A stretch of 64,000 nucleotides of DNA from Opitutaceae bacterium. GTDB taxonomy: Bacteria > Verrucomicrobiota > Verrucomicrobiia > Opitutales > Opitutaceae. The notes under the pieces are model-generated. The model did not search any database, was not told the DNA's origin, and saw only the letters and a program-made list of their open reading frames with translations. This document shows, one piece after another, positions 18,853 through 27,228 of the stretch; position 1 is the stretch's first letter; every line of letters starts with the position of its first letter. Location of the stretch: contig JAQUYL010000014.1 of the NCBI GenBank assembly GCA_028691845.1, forward strand, positions 25,227 through 89,226. The letters are read 5' to 3'. The translations under genes were made by a program, and so were the position numbers.

Positions 18853-19329
18853 TCATAGCTTGGTGATCTTCACCCCAGCTTCGGCCAGAATCCGGGCGAC
18901 GAGTGGATCGTTGCGGTAGTCCTGGTGGTATTTGATCTGGGCAATGCCGGCCGCCGCCATTATCTTGGCGCAGTTGATGCACGGATAGTGGGTGACGTAG
19001 ACGATGCAGCCCTCGACGCTCGAACCACGGCGGGCCGCATCCGTGATGGCGTTCTGCTCGGCATGCACCGTGGCCTGCTCGTGGCCGTCGCGCATATGGG
19101 AAGCATGGGGGGCGCCGGGCAGGAAGCCGTTGTAACCAGCGGTGACGATCCGATTGCGCCGGTCGCCGGAGGTGACAATCACGCAGCCGACATGGAGCCG
19201 TTCGCAGTTTGACCGCGACGCGATCAGCTTGGCCGTGGCCATGAAATACTCGTCCCAGGAGGGACGCCGCGGAAACTGCTCGATCGCCCGTGCAATCAGA
19301 TCGATGGCATTGGTTTTTCTCCTGACCAT
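18853..19329 (-). CDS. Deoxycytidylate (dCMP) deaminase-like protein
   Basis: Zinc-dependent deaminase of the ComEB/dCMP deaminase group, which makes dUMP for dTTP synthesis. I place the start at ATG 19329 (MVRRKTNAIDLIARAIEQF), giving 158 residues; the open frame reaches further upstream but without conserved sequence. Zinc ligands and catalytic Glu are in VHAEQNAI, and the Cys pair in YPCINC. The MATAKLIASRSNC and HVGCVIV segments also fit. It is followed on the same strand by yqgE after 117 bases. Confidence 0.9.
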   Translation of the reverse strand: MVRRKTNAIDLIARAIEQFPRRPSWDEYFMATAKLIASRSNCERLHVGCVIVTSGDRRNRIVTAGYNGFLPGAPHASHMRDGHEQATVHAEQNAITDAARRGSSVEGCIVYVTHYPCINCAKIMAAAGIAQIKYHQDYRNDPLVARILAEAGVKITKL

Positions 19330-19426
19330 GCATGAATCGTTGGAGGCAATATTCCCGGAAGCAAATCGGAAAGGAGGCCGCGATCGCCTCCAGGCTGGAA
19401 CCGGGCCGCCAACCTGGTCCGGGGAT

Positions 19427-19448
19427 GACTCGGCGTCTCCGCCGAGTC
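19427..19448. repeat. Perfect 9-bp hairpin in the deaminase/nif3 gap
   Basis: GACTCGGCG and CGCCGAGTC flank a 4-base loop TCTC. No T-run follows on either strand, so it is not a standard terminator; it lies between two divergent genes and looks like a REP-type unit. The rest of 19330-19569 shows nothing else. Confidence 0.5.
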
Positions 19449-19569
19449 CACGTGGCGTCCAGCCGTCCGACGGCGACGGAATGACGCCTGGAAAGGGGAC
19501 GCGACCGGGGGCCGCGCCACGGGCCTCTAAACGCTTGCCGCATCTCTGCGGACCTCCTACCAACCCTCC

Positions 19570-20322
19570 ATGGCTTCGCTTCGAGATCTGGTGTCCTATT
19601 GTGACCGACGCACGCGCCGCAGCGCGTTTCACGATTATCCCGGTGCAATCAATGGATTACAGGTCGCCAACGACGGCCGCGTCACCAAGATCGGCGCCGC
19701 CGTCGATGCCGGCATCGTGCCATTCGAGCAGGCGGTGGAATGCGGAGTGGATTTCCTGATCGTCCATCACGGACTGTTCTGGGGCGGCGTGCAACCGGTC
19801 ACCGGTGCCGTCTACAAGCGCCTGGCCACCCTCGTGCGGGGCAACTGTGCCGTCTACTCCAGCCATCTGCCGCTCGACGCGCACCCGGAACTGGGGAATA
19901 ACGTGCTCATGGCGCGCCAGCTCAGCCTCAAGCCCAATCGGCAGTTTCTCTTGCACGACGACTCCGCCATCGGCTGGATCGCGCCCAGCCGGATGAAACG
20001 AGCGCAACTCCGCACCCGGCTGGAGGAGATCTACGGGCACGTGACTGCGGTGGAGTACGGCTCGACCGCCCCGAGCGAAATCGCATTTTGCAGCGGATCG
20101 GGCCACAGCGCAGTGGGTGAATTGGTGCCGGCCGGCGTGGACACGCTGGTGACCGGCGAGCTGCGCGAGGAATGGTTCAATTACGCCCAGGAGAACCGCC
20201 TGAATCTGTTCTGCTGCGGGCATTATGCCACCGAGATCCACGGGGTGCGCGCCTTGGCTGCCGAATTGGCGAAGAAATTCCGCCTGCAGTGGGAGTTCAT
20301 CGCCACGGACAATCCCTTCTGA
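19570..20322 (+). CDS. Nif3-like dinuclear metal centre protein
   Basis: A 250-residue member of the Nif3/YbgI (GTP cyclohydrolase I type 2-like) family of toroidal hexamers with a two-metal site. Metal-binding motifs visible are LIVHHGLFW near residue 58, YSSHLPLDAHPELGNN near 97 and CCGHYATE near 217. The function of the family is unsettled. It lacks the large inserted central domain found in the Firmicutes form. It is followed after 79 bases by aroQ. Confidence 0.93.
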   Translation: MASLRDLVSYCDRRTRRSAFHDYPGAINGLQVANDGRVTKIGAAVDAGIVPFEQAVECGVDFLIVHHGLFWGGVQPVTGAVYKRLATLVRGNCAVYSSHLPLDAHPELGNNVLMARQLSLKPNRQFLLHDDSAIGWIAPSRMKRAQLRTRLEEIYGHVTAVEYGSTAPSEIAFCSGSGHSAVGELVPAGVDTLVTGELREEWFNYAQENRLNLFCCGHYATEIHGVRALAAELAKKFRLQWEFIATDNPF

Positions 20323-20401
20323 CCCCGCCCGCCGAAGCCCGCCCGGCAAATCCTGTTGATTTCCCCAGGCGCCTTCGCGAGCTTTCGGCCACGATAGTTC
20401 C

Positions 20402-20857
20402 ATGAAAAAAATCGCCATTCTCAACGGCCCAAATCTGGACCGCCTGGGCAAACGTGAGCCCCAAATCTACGGGACGACCTCGCTGAAGGATCTGGAGAAA
20501 ATGCTCCGGGCCGAGGCCCGGAAGCTGGGGGTGAAGCTCGACTGCTTCCAGTCGAACCACGAAGGCGAGCTGATCGACAAGATCGGGCAGCTGGCCGATC
20601 GGAAGTTCGATGGCATCGTGATCAATCCCGGCGGCTATGCGCACACCAGCATCGCCCTGCGCGACGCGATCTCGGGCTCGTGCATCCCGACCATAGAGGT
20701 GCACATCTCCGACATCCGCAAGCGCGAGAAATTCCGCCACCATTCCATGACCGCCGGAGCATGCATGTCGCAGATCTGCGGAAAGGGGCTGACCGGCTAT
20801 GTGGAGGCGATGCGCCGGCTGGCCAGGCGCAAGGACCCGGAGCAACCCGCGCCCTAA
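20402..20857 (+). CDS. aroQ: Type II 3-dehydroquinate dehydratase
   Basis: Third step of the shikimate pathway (3-dehydroquinate to 3-dehydroshikimate). 151 residues, as expected for the dodecameric type II enzyme. Active-site features are ILNGPNLDRLGKREPQIYG with the catalytic Tyr, INPGGYAHTS, EVHISDI with the catalytic His, and a C-terminal arm. No other aro gene is adjacent. The NusG paralogue starts 5 bases after its stop. Confidence 0.96.
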   Translation: MKKIAILNGPNLDRLGKREPQIYGTTSLKDLEKMLRAEARKLGVKLDCFQSNHEGELIDKIGQLADRKFDGIVINPGGYAHTSIALRDAISGSCIPTIEVHISDIRKREKFRHHSMTAGACMSQICGKGLTGYVEAMRRLARRKDPEQPAP

Positions 20858-20862
20858 GCCTC

Positions 20863-21375
20863 ATGGGACAATCTCTCCCGAATTTCACCGAGCCGCGTTG
20901 GTTCGCCTGCCACACCAAGCCGAGGTGCGAAAAAAAATTCGCCAGCCTGCTCGCCATCGAAAAATTCACGCACTATCTGCCACTGGTGCAGAGTGTGCGT
21001 CGCTACGCCCAGCAGACAAAACGGTTCACCAAGCCGCTGTTTCCCGGGTACGTTTTCGTCCGCATAGAGCCGGAGGTGAAGAATCGCATTTACCAGCAGG
21101 ACCTGCTGGTACGCTCGATTCTGGTGGAAAACGAGCCGATCTTCCTCCGCCAGCTTGAGGAAGTGAAGGCAATCGTTGCGTCGGGTCTGGAAGCCAGTCT
21201 GCACCCCCTCCTCAAAAAGGGCACGCGCGTGAAGGTAATCGGCGGGCCATTGCACGGCTTGGAGGGATTCGTCGACAATCCTGCCAACCCCAAGGGCATC
21301 GTGCTGTCAGTGGACGTACTCCAGCAGGGCCTGCTGGTCCGACTCCCCCTTGATCTGCTCAAGGTGCTTCCGTGA
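20863..21375 (+). CDS. NusG/RfaH-family transcription factor paralogue
   Basis: I place the start at ATG 20863 (MGQSLPNFTEPRWFACHTK), giving 170 residues. The N-terminal NGN domain is shown by RWFACHTKPRCEKKFASLL and LFPGYVFVRIE, and the C-terminal KOW domain by KKGTRVKVIGGPLHGLEGFV. The sequence resembles specialised NusG paralogues (RfaH/UpxY type) rather than the housekeeping NusG that sits before rplK. Such proteins usually control long polysaccharide operons, but here the neighbour is aroQ, so the target is unknown. Confidence 0.87.
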   Translation: MGQSLPNFTEPRWFACHTKPRCEKKFASLLAIEKFTHYLPLVQSVRRYAQQTKRFTKPLFPGYVFVRIEPEVKNRIYQQDLLVRSILVENEPIFLRQLEEVKAIVASGLEASLHPLLKKGTRVKVIGGPLHGLEGFVDNPANPKGIVLSVDVLQQGLLVRLPLDLLKVLP

Positions 21376-21666
21376 TCTGCGGTGTTTAGTGCCGGACGGA
21401 AACAGCGCTCCTCCTCCGGCGCCTGCCACGTCGGTTCGCTCCCTGGCGCCAGGGCTCACCCCACAGTCAACCCTGGTCTGAAGTCATGACCGACCCGCGG
21501 CTGGCAGAATAACGATGCAGGTTTCGTTTTCTATGACTTCCCTGCCCGCAGAAAGCATCAATGACGGCAGTGGCTCCCGCAGACGTCCAATGCAGCACCG
21601 GCCTTGACTCGACCATTCCGCTCGATCGCCGCCGCTGGAAAGGACTGACGGCATGGCCACGGACTC
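21376..21666. other. Gene-free stretch between nusG-like gene and pgpA
   Basis: About 290 bases between convergent genes. I see an inverted pair CCAGGG/CCCTGG near 21446-21475 and a GCCGGA/TCCGGC pair near 21392-21420, either of which could end transcription, but no T-run. No credible coding frame. Confidence 0.4.
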
Positions 21667-22179
21667 CTACCGCAGGCTCCACGCCCAGGCCGCGAGATGC
21701 AGCGTCAGGCACGCCGCCAGCGCCGCAGCCACATCATCGGCCACCACGCCCCAGCCCGCCGGCCATTTCTGCAGCCGGCGGATACCCAGCGGTTTGATGA
21801 TGTCGAAAAAGCGAAACAAGCCGAGTCCGGCCAGAAAAACGAACCAATGCGGCCAGGAGGGGGGCAGCGCAGTCCACCCCAGATAGCACAGGGGCATCGC
21901 TACGAATTCATCTAGGATCACCTCAGCCGGGTCGCGCCGGCCCAGGCGAGACTCCGCTTCACCGGTAAACGCGATCGCCACATATATTCCCGCGACACCA
22001 AGCAGCAGGGTGCCGACCCAGCCGAGATTCATGAAGAACACCGTAAAGTAGGCCAACCCAGCCACCGAGCCCCAGGTGCCCGGCGCGGGAAGGCGCTGCC
22101 CGAGCGGGCCCAAGGTGGCGACATTGACCACAATGCGCGCAGGCAGAAGATGCGGCCAATCCGGCTGCTCCAGTTTCAT
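21667..22179 (-). CDS. pgpA: Phosphatidylglycerophosphatase A
   Basis: Removes the phosphate from phosphatidylglycerophosphate to give phosphatidylglycerol in the inner membrane. 170 residues. Motifs are PAPGTWGSVAGL near residue 32, the acidic ILDEFVAMP site near 88, and FRFFDIIKP near 127, with three to four hydrophobic segments. Its start overlaps the stop of pgsA in ATGA (22176-22179), so substrate maker and consumer are translationally coupled. Confidence 0.94.
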   Translation of the reverse strand: MKLEQPDWPHLLPARIVVNVATLGPLGQRLPAPGTWGSVAGLAYFTVFFMNLGWVGTLLLGVAGIYVAIAFTGEAESRLGRRDPAEVILDEFVAMPLCYLGWTALPPSWPHWFVFLAGLGLFRFFDIIKPLGIRRLQKWPAGWGVVADDVAAALAACLTLHLAAWAWSLR

Positions 22180-22766
22180 CGATCAATATCCTCAAGCACC
22201 AGGTGTTGGTATTGGCGAAAGTAACGCCAGCCCGACCAGACGGCAAAAAAGGTGCCGGCGATGAACCCCCAGATGCCAATCCAGCGCACAATCTCGCACA
22301 GGATACTCAGGTCCCACGGCAGGAAATAGGCCCAATCCCGAGCCACCATCGGTTCGGCCAGCAAAAAGCCCAGCGCGATCAATTGGGTGACGGTCTTAGT
22401 TTTCCCGCCGCGATCGGCGGCGACGACCACTCCCTTGGCGGCCGCCACCGCTCTCATGCCAGTAATGAAAAACTCACGGCACATCACGATCAGCGCCAGC
22501 GGTACGGAAATCTCGCCCTTGTCCACCAGCGCGATCGTCAGGCCAACGACCATGATTTTGTCGGTCAAGGCATCCATCAATTTCCCAAAGTTGGACACAA
22601 TGCCTCGTTTCCGCGCCAAATAGCCGTCCAGTCCATCGCTCACGGCACCCCAAATAAACAGCCAGAACGCGAGGGAGGCCGCACCCAGCCATTCGCAATA
22701 CATGAACACAACGATGAGGAACATCATGGGGACGCGCGACAGGGTCAGCAGATTCGGCAGGTTCAT
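22176..22766 (-). CDS. pgsA: CDP-diacylglycerol-glycerol-3-phosphate 3-phosphatidyltransferase
   Basis: Committed step of phosphatidylglycerol synthesis. I place the start at ATG 22766 (MNLPNLLTLSRVPMMFL), giving 196 residues. The CDP-alcohol phosphatidyltransferase signature is complete: SDGLDGYLARKRG followed by GKLMDALTDK. Several hydrophobic helices cover the rest. It forms an operon with pgpA (4-base overlap) and is divergent from coaD; the 159 bases between them hold both promoters and a small ATGC/GCAT hairpin just before coaD. Confidence 0.95.
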   Translation of the reverse strand: MNLPNLLTLSRVPMMFLIVVFMYCEWLGAASLAFWLFIWGAVSDGLDGYLARKRGIVSNFGKLMDALTDKIMVVGLTIALVDKGEISVPLALIVMCREFFITGMRAVAAAKGVVVAADRGGKTKTVTQLIALGFLLAEPMVARDWAYFLPWDLSILCEIVRWIGIWGFIAGTFFAVWSGWRYFRQYQHLVLEDIDR

Positions 22767-22925
22767 ATAGGCGTAGGCACGGAGTCGAACCTGCAGTCTG
22801 TCCTTTGGCAATCTTGGAGATGATGACAGCTGTGGCGGAGCTTTATTATCCCGGATGGCCCGTCTTCCCCGATCCAAAACAACCTCGCCATGCCCGGATT
22901 ACGATGCAATTAGCATGTTGTAGCC

Positions 22926-23426
22926 ATGCCGACGCACTCCACCGCCAAACTTTGCATTTATCCCGGGACCTTCGATCCGATCACGTTCGGGCACCTCGAC
23001 GTCCTGCGTCGCGCGGCCAAGTTGTTCGACCATGTGACTGTGGCCATCGCGCGAAATTTGGAGAAGAATCCGCTTTTCACAGCCGAGCAGCGGCTCGAAA
23101 TGATCAGGGCCAACATCGCAGAAATGCATAATGTCGATGCCGTCGTTTTCGACGGGCTGCTGGTCAATTTTGCAAAAGCCCAGAAGGCCCATGCGGTCAT
23201 CCGCGGCCTGCGGGCCTTGTCCGACTTCGAGTTCGAATTCAACCTGGCGTTGATGAACCGTCACCTTCAGCCCTCCATTGAGGCCATCTTTGTGATGCCC
23301 AATGAAACCTACAGCTACACCAGCTCCTCGCTGGTCAAACAGGTCGCGCGCTTTGGCGGCAAGGTAAACAAGTTTGTCCCTGAAAACGTGGCTGCGGCAC
23401 TGCGCGCCGCCTTTCCCACCGCGTAG
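22926..23426 (+). CDS. coaD: Pantetheine-phosphate adenylyltransferase
   Basis: Transfers AMP to 4'-phosphopantetheine in coenzyme A synthesis. 166 residues. The nucleotidyltransferase motif is YPGTFDPITFGHLDVL near residue 12, followed by FDGLLV, VIRGLRALSDFEFEF near 92 and YSYTSSSLVK near 128 (the second ATP motif, with Thr-Ser-Ser-Ser in place of the usual Ile-Ser-Ser-Thr). Confidence 0.96.
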   Translation: MPTHSTAKLCIYPGTFDPITFGHLDVLRRAAKLFDHVTVAIARNLEKNPLFTAEQRLEMIRANIAEMHNVDAVVFDGLLVNFAKAQKAHAVIRGLRALSDFEFEFNLALMNRHLQPSIEAIFVMPNETYSYTSSSLVKQVARFGGKVNKFVPENVAAALRAAFPTA

Positions 23427-23683
23427 CAATAGTTGGATCATAATCCCGAGGGGAGCCGGCCACAGGCGAGAGAAGCTCGCCCCGATCGAGACACGGAGCC
23501 ACGGGAAATAATCCTGCGCAGCGTGAATGCGGGGGACACCAAGCGCGAGAGCGCCGATCGTCCCAATTGCGGGAATCATTTATCCCAGCACTGGAGGCAA
23601 GCGCAGCACCTCTTCTGACGGCCCATTGGCCATTTCACAACTTTCCCTCGGACTGCCAGCAGGTTGCAGGGGCATGGCATAAT

Positions 23684-23699
23684 TGGCACGCGCTGTGCA
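23684..23699 (+). promoter_or_regulatory. Sigma-54 (-24/-12) promoter before the small membrane gene
   Basis: TGGCACG-CGCT-GTGCA matches the sigma-54 consensus TGGCACG-N4-TTGCA at 11 of 12 positions. Transcription would start near 23710, before the ATG at 23728, and could run into the NtrC-type regulator at 24081 (self-control). The rest of 23427-23683 holds no gene. Confidence 0.75.
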
Positions 23700-23727
23700 A
23701 ATGGGGAGACAAACCCAAATCACTCCC

Positions 23728-24000
23728 ATGAAGACCACGCTCATACTCACCGCATTCATTACCGCCCTCGGCTTACCTTGCCTGGCGTTTGCTGAAATAA
23801 TCGGTTTGTCGGTTCCCTCCTGGATCACTGCCGAATCCGCCATCTATGTGTTTGCCTCGGTCATGGCCACCCTCATCGCGCTTTCCGACTACGCGCGCCG
23901 GAAGGAACCGCTGGTATCCGCCATGCCCCGCGTGGTGCGTCCACCATTGCCGGCCCGGCGGCCTTCGTCACTGCGTCCCTCTGTTCGTCTGGCCGCCTGA
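23728..24000 (+). CDS. Small membrane protein of unknown function
   Basis: A 90-residue protein. A hydrophobic signal or anchor (TLILTAFITALGLPCLAFA) is followed by a second hydrophobic stretch (AIYVFASVMATLIALSDYA) and a basic Arg/Pro-rich tail. It lies right behind a sigma-54 promoter and 80 bases before the NtrC-type regulator. I know no family. By position it may be an accessory or stress-responsive part of the efflux system. Confidence 0.65.
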   Translation: MKTTLILTAFITALGLPCLAFAEIIGLSVPSWITAESAIYVFASVMATLIALSDYARRKEPLVSAMPRVVRPPLPARRPSSLRPSVRLAA

Positions 24001-24080
24001 ACGACTGACGGCGTCCGTACCGCAACTCTCCGCTTGCTGATCCCTCCTGTCAGTGGCCATGTTGTGTCCGTTCCACCGCC

Positions 24081-25448
24081 ATGTCTTCGTCTGACTCCGC
24101 CCCCCTCCGCATCCTGATCGCGGACGACCAGTCCGACATTCTTGCCGCCCTCCGTCTTCTTCTGAAGGCCGAGGGCTATCAAATTGAAGCCGTCAAATCA
24201 CCCGGCGCGATCGTCAAGGCCGTCGAAGCGCGCGACTTCGCCCTCGCTCTCATCGATCTCAACTACACCCGCGACACCACATCGGGACAGGAAGGGCTGG
24301 ATCTGCTGCCCAAGCTTCAGGCTATCGACACCACGCTTCCGATCGTCGTCATGACCGCCTGGGCCAGCGTTGACCTGGCCGTCGAGGCCATGCGGCGCGG
24401 GGCCCGGGATTTCATCACCAAGCCGTGGGACAATCCGCGCCTGCTTGCAGTCGTCCGCAACCAGATCGAACTTGGCAGCGCCGTCCGCGCCTATCGGCGA
24501 CTGGAACAGGAAAACCAGCTGCTGCGCGGCAAAGGCGGCCCAACCCTTATTGCGCAATCGGCTGCCATGCGCCCCGTGTTGGAACTCATTTCGCGCGTCG
24601 GCCCATCCGACGCCAATGTCCTCATCACGGGCGAGAATGGCACCGGCAAGGGCGTCGTGGCGCAGGCGCTGCACGCCGTCTCCACCCGCGCCGCCCGCCC
24701 TTTCATCTCGGTCAATATGGGCGGCCTGCCCGAGGGCGTATTCGAGAGCGAGCTTTTCGGGCATGTCCGCGGCGCCTTTACGGACGCCAAGAACGATCGA
24801 GCCGGCCGTTTCGAGCTGGCCGACGGCGGCACGCTCTTCATGGATGAAATCGGCAACATCCCGTTGAGCCAACAGGCCAAAATCCTGCGCACATTGGAGA
24901 CTGGCGAGTTCGAGCGTGTGGGTTCATCCAAAACCCATCACGCCAGCGTCCGCCTCATTTCCGCCACCAATTCCGACATTCAGGCCGAGGTCGCGGCGGG
25001 CAGATTCCGGCAGGACCTTTTATTCCGGCTCAACACAATTTCCATCACTGTCCCGCCACTGCGGGAACGCCGGGACGACATCCCCCTGTTGGCCCAGCAT
25101 TTTCTGAAGGCGCATGTGGAACGTTACCGCAAGCCCGTCACTGGGTTTGATGATGGCGCCATGGAAGCTATGCGCCAATACGCCTGGCCCGGCAATGTGC
25201 GCGAGCTCGACCATGCCATCGAACGCGGCGTCCTCATGGCGCCGGGCAAAGTGGTGCGCGCCCCCGACCTCGGCCTCAACACCGGCCAGGTGGCGCCGCG
25301 CCTCGAGGAAATGAGCCTGGAAGAGGTCGAGGCCTTTCTCATCAAGAAAACCCTCGCCCGGTGCGACGGCAACGCCCGCCAGGCAGCCGAACAACTCGGA
25401 CTCAGTCGCAGCGCCTTCTACCGCCGGCTGGAGAGATACGGCTTGTAG
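24081..25448 (+). CDS. NtrC-type sigma-54-dependent response regulator
   Basis: A 455-residue activator. An N-terminal receiver domain (1-125; phospho-acceptor in ALIDLNYTRD) is followed by an AAA+ domain (about 150-375) and a Fis-type HTH (DGNARQAAEQLGLSRSAFYRRL). The AAA+ domain has Walker A GENGTGKG near residue 184, a GAFTDAK loop near 231 in the place of the sigma-54-contacting GAFTGA, Walker B LFMDEIG and an arginine-finger region FRQDLLFRLN. GAFTDA is a known natural variant. The adjacent kinase is its likely partner. Probable targets are the four -24/-12 promoters at 23684, 27187, 32231 and 55761. Confidence 0.95.
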   Translation: MSSSDSAPLRILIADDQSDILAALRLLLKAEGYQIEAVKSPGAIVKAVEARDFALALIDLNYTRDTTSGQEGLDLLPKLQAIDTTLPIVVMTAWASVDLAVEAMRRGARDFITKPWDNPRLLAVVRNQIELGSAVRAYRRLEQENQLLRGKGGPTLIAQSAAMRPVLELISRVGPSDANVLITGENGTGKGVVAQALHAVSTRAARPFISVNMGGLPEGVFESELFGHVRGAFTDAKNDRAGRFELADGGTLFMDEIGNIPLSQQAKILRTLETGEFERVGSSKTHHASVRLISATNSDIQAEVAAGRFRQDLLFRLNTISITVPPLRERRDDIPLLAQHFLKAHVERYRKPVTGFDDGAMEAMRQYAWPGNVRELDHAIERGVLMAPGKVVRAPDLGLNTGQVAPRLEEMSLEEVEAFLIKKTLARCDGNARQAAEQLGLSRSAFYRRLERYGL

Positions 25449-25650
25449 TTTCTTGCACCAAAAAGGCGCAAAGGGTCGTGATGCCATGAAGGACGACATC
25501 TTTCTCCCCCGCGATCACGTCCGCGAATCCAGCTTTGCGCTCCAGTTATTGATCAACTTCGGCGCTCCGCGCCTCGGGATTCACAAATACGCACTTTCGG
25601 ATGCGTAATTTTGCGTCTCTTGCGACTTTTTGCGGCTGCCCCTCTCTCGC

Positions 25651-26994
25651 ATGGCAAAACTCCGGCACCGACTTCTCCACGACCAGCGTGTGCTCCTGCT
25701 CGCTCTTGGCGCCGGCGCGCCTGCTGTCCTTGTGATGGAGATCCTTCTCTGGACCGGCGACTATACGACCAAGGTCCAGTGGACGCTGACCCTGATCGTG
25801 GTCGGCTTCTGGCTCGGTTACTCATTTGCGGCACGCGAACGCGTCATCCGACCGCTGCAAACCGCGGCCAATCTGCTGTCCGCGCTGCGCGAAGGGGATT
25901 TCTCCGTGCGTGCGCGCGGCGCCCGCCGTGACGATCCACTCGGCGATGTCATGTTCGAGATCAATCAGCTCGGCAGCCTCCTTCAGGAACAGCGTCTCGG
26001 CGCGCTCGAGGCCACAGCCCTTCTGCGCACGGTCATGGAGGAGATCGACGTCGCAATCTTTGCCTTCGACCACAACGAGACGCTCCGGCTTGTCAACCGC
26101 GCTGGCCAGGAATTGATCGTGCAGCCCGCCGAACGCATCCTGGGCCGGTCGGCCGCCGAACTTGATTTGCAGGACTGCCTGGCCGGCGCGGCGACGCGGG
26201 TGATCAGCCGCAATTTTCCCGGAGGCACGGGGCGCTGGGGCATGCGCCGCACGTCGTTCCGTGAAGGCGGCCTGCCGCATTCGCTCGTCGTAATCGCCGA
26301 CCTGAGCCAGCCGTTGCGCGAAGAAGAGCTCGAGGCCTGGCAGCGCCTGGTCCGCGTTCTCGGGCACGAGCTCAACAACTCGCTTGCTCCGATAAAATCC
26401 ATCGCCGGCAGCCTCAGTGCCACAGTCAAACGGACCCCGCGCGCCCCAGATTGGGAGGACGATTTGCGCGCGGGCCTGGAGATCATCGAAACCCGGGCCC
26501 AAGGGCTCAACCGTTTCATGCAATCCTACACGCGGCTGGCCAAACTGCCGCCGCCCGTGATGGCTCCGGTCGACCTTGCCCCGCTTGTTCTGCGCGTGGC
26601 ATCCATGGAGACGCGTCTGGTCATTACCGTCCTGGAAGGCCCCCCCGTTACGGCGCGCCTTGACGCCGCCCAGATCGAGCAGGTCATCATCAATCTGCTC
26701 AAAAACGCCGTGGATGCCTCGTTGGATCAGCCGACCGCCACAGGCTCCCCCAATGGGGTCCGCGTCACCTGGCGGAAAACGCCCGGTCACTTTGAGCTTT
26801 CAGTTGAGGACGACGGCCCGGGTGTCGCCAATCCGCAAAATCTTTTCGTGCCTTTTTTCACCACGAAACCGTCCGGCTCAGGAATCGGTCTCGTTCTCTG
26901 CCGCCAGATTGTCGAGAATCATGGCGGCACCCTCATGCTGGAAAACCGGACCGGCGCCAACGGCTGCGTGGCCCGCCTTCGGCTGCCGTTGTGA
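25651..26994 (+). CDS. Sensor histidine kinase (HAMP-PAS-HisKA-HATPase)
   Basis: I place the start at ATG 25651 (MAKLRHRLLHDQRVLLL), giving 447 residues. Two hydrophobic segments in the first 65 residues enclose almost no periplasmic loop, so the signal is probably membrane-linked or cytoplasmic. A HAMP-like region follows (VIRPLQTAANLLSAL), then a PAS domain (about 125-215), the H-box LGHELNNSLAPIKS with His near 239, the N-box NLLKNAVDAS and the G-boxes DDGPGVANPQ and GSGIGLVLCRQI. It resembles the NtrY class. It lies 202 bases after the NtrC-type regulator. Confidence 0.93.
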   Translation: MAKLRHRLLHDQRVLLLALGAGAPAVLVMEILLWTGDYTTKVQWTLTLIVVGFWLGYSFAARERVIRPLQTAANLLSALREGDFSVRARGARRDDPLGDVMFEINQLGSLLQEQRLGALEATALLRTVMEEIDVAIFAFDHNETLRLVNRAGQELIVQPAERILGRSAAELDLQDCLAGAATRVISRNFPGGTGRWGMRRTSFREGGLPHSLVVIADLSQPLREEELEAWQRLVRVLGHELNNSLAPIKSIAGSLSATVKRTPRAPDWEDDLRAGLEIIETRAQGLNRFMQSYTRLAKLPPPVMAPVDLAPLVLRVASMETRLVITVLEGPPVTARLDAAQIEQVIINLLKNAVDASLDQPTATGSPNGVRVTWRKTPGHFELSVEDDGPGVANPQNLFVPFFTTKPSGSGIGLVLCRQIVENHGGTLMLENRTGANGCVARLRLPL

Positions 26995-27186
26995 CAGTCC
27001 ATCTGCGTCGGCTCTATCTGTGGACGGATCGGTTTGTCTCGCCTTCAAAAGGTGTCCCGGCGCATGGCATTTCTTCCCACTTTTGGGACGGCCCAATCCC
27101 ACGAATACCTGCACGGGGCAGTCGTGCCGTTTGAATTAAAATCTTAATCCTCTTTTCACCAAAGTCTTAAATCATTGCTCATGGCT

Positions 27187-27202
27187 TGGCACGCACGCTG
27201 CA
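27187..27202 (+). promoter_or_regulatory. Sigma-54 (-24/-12) promoter before the efflux adaptor
   Basis: TGGCACG-CACG-CTGCA, 11 of 12 consensus positions. The predicted start of transcription near 27213 falls after the ATG at 27208, which favours the ATG at 27229 for the adaptor. The preceding 190 bases include a TTGGG-ACGG-CCCAA inverted repeat near 27082-27095, a possible activator site. Confidence 0.75.
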
Positions 27203-27228
27203 ATTGAATGGCCACACCCATTCGTCGC

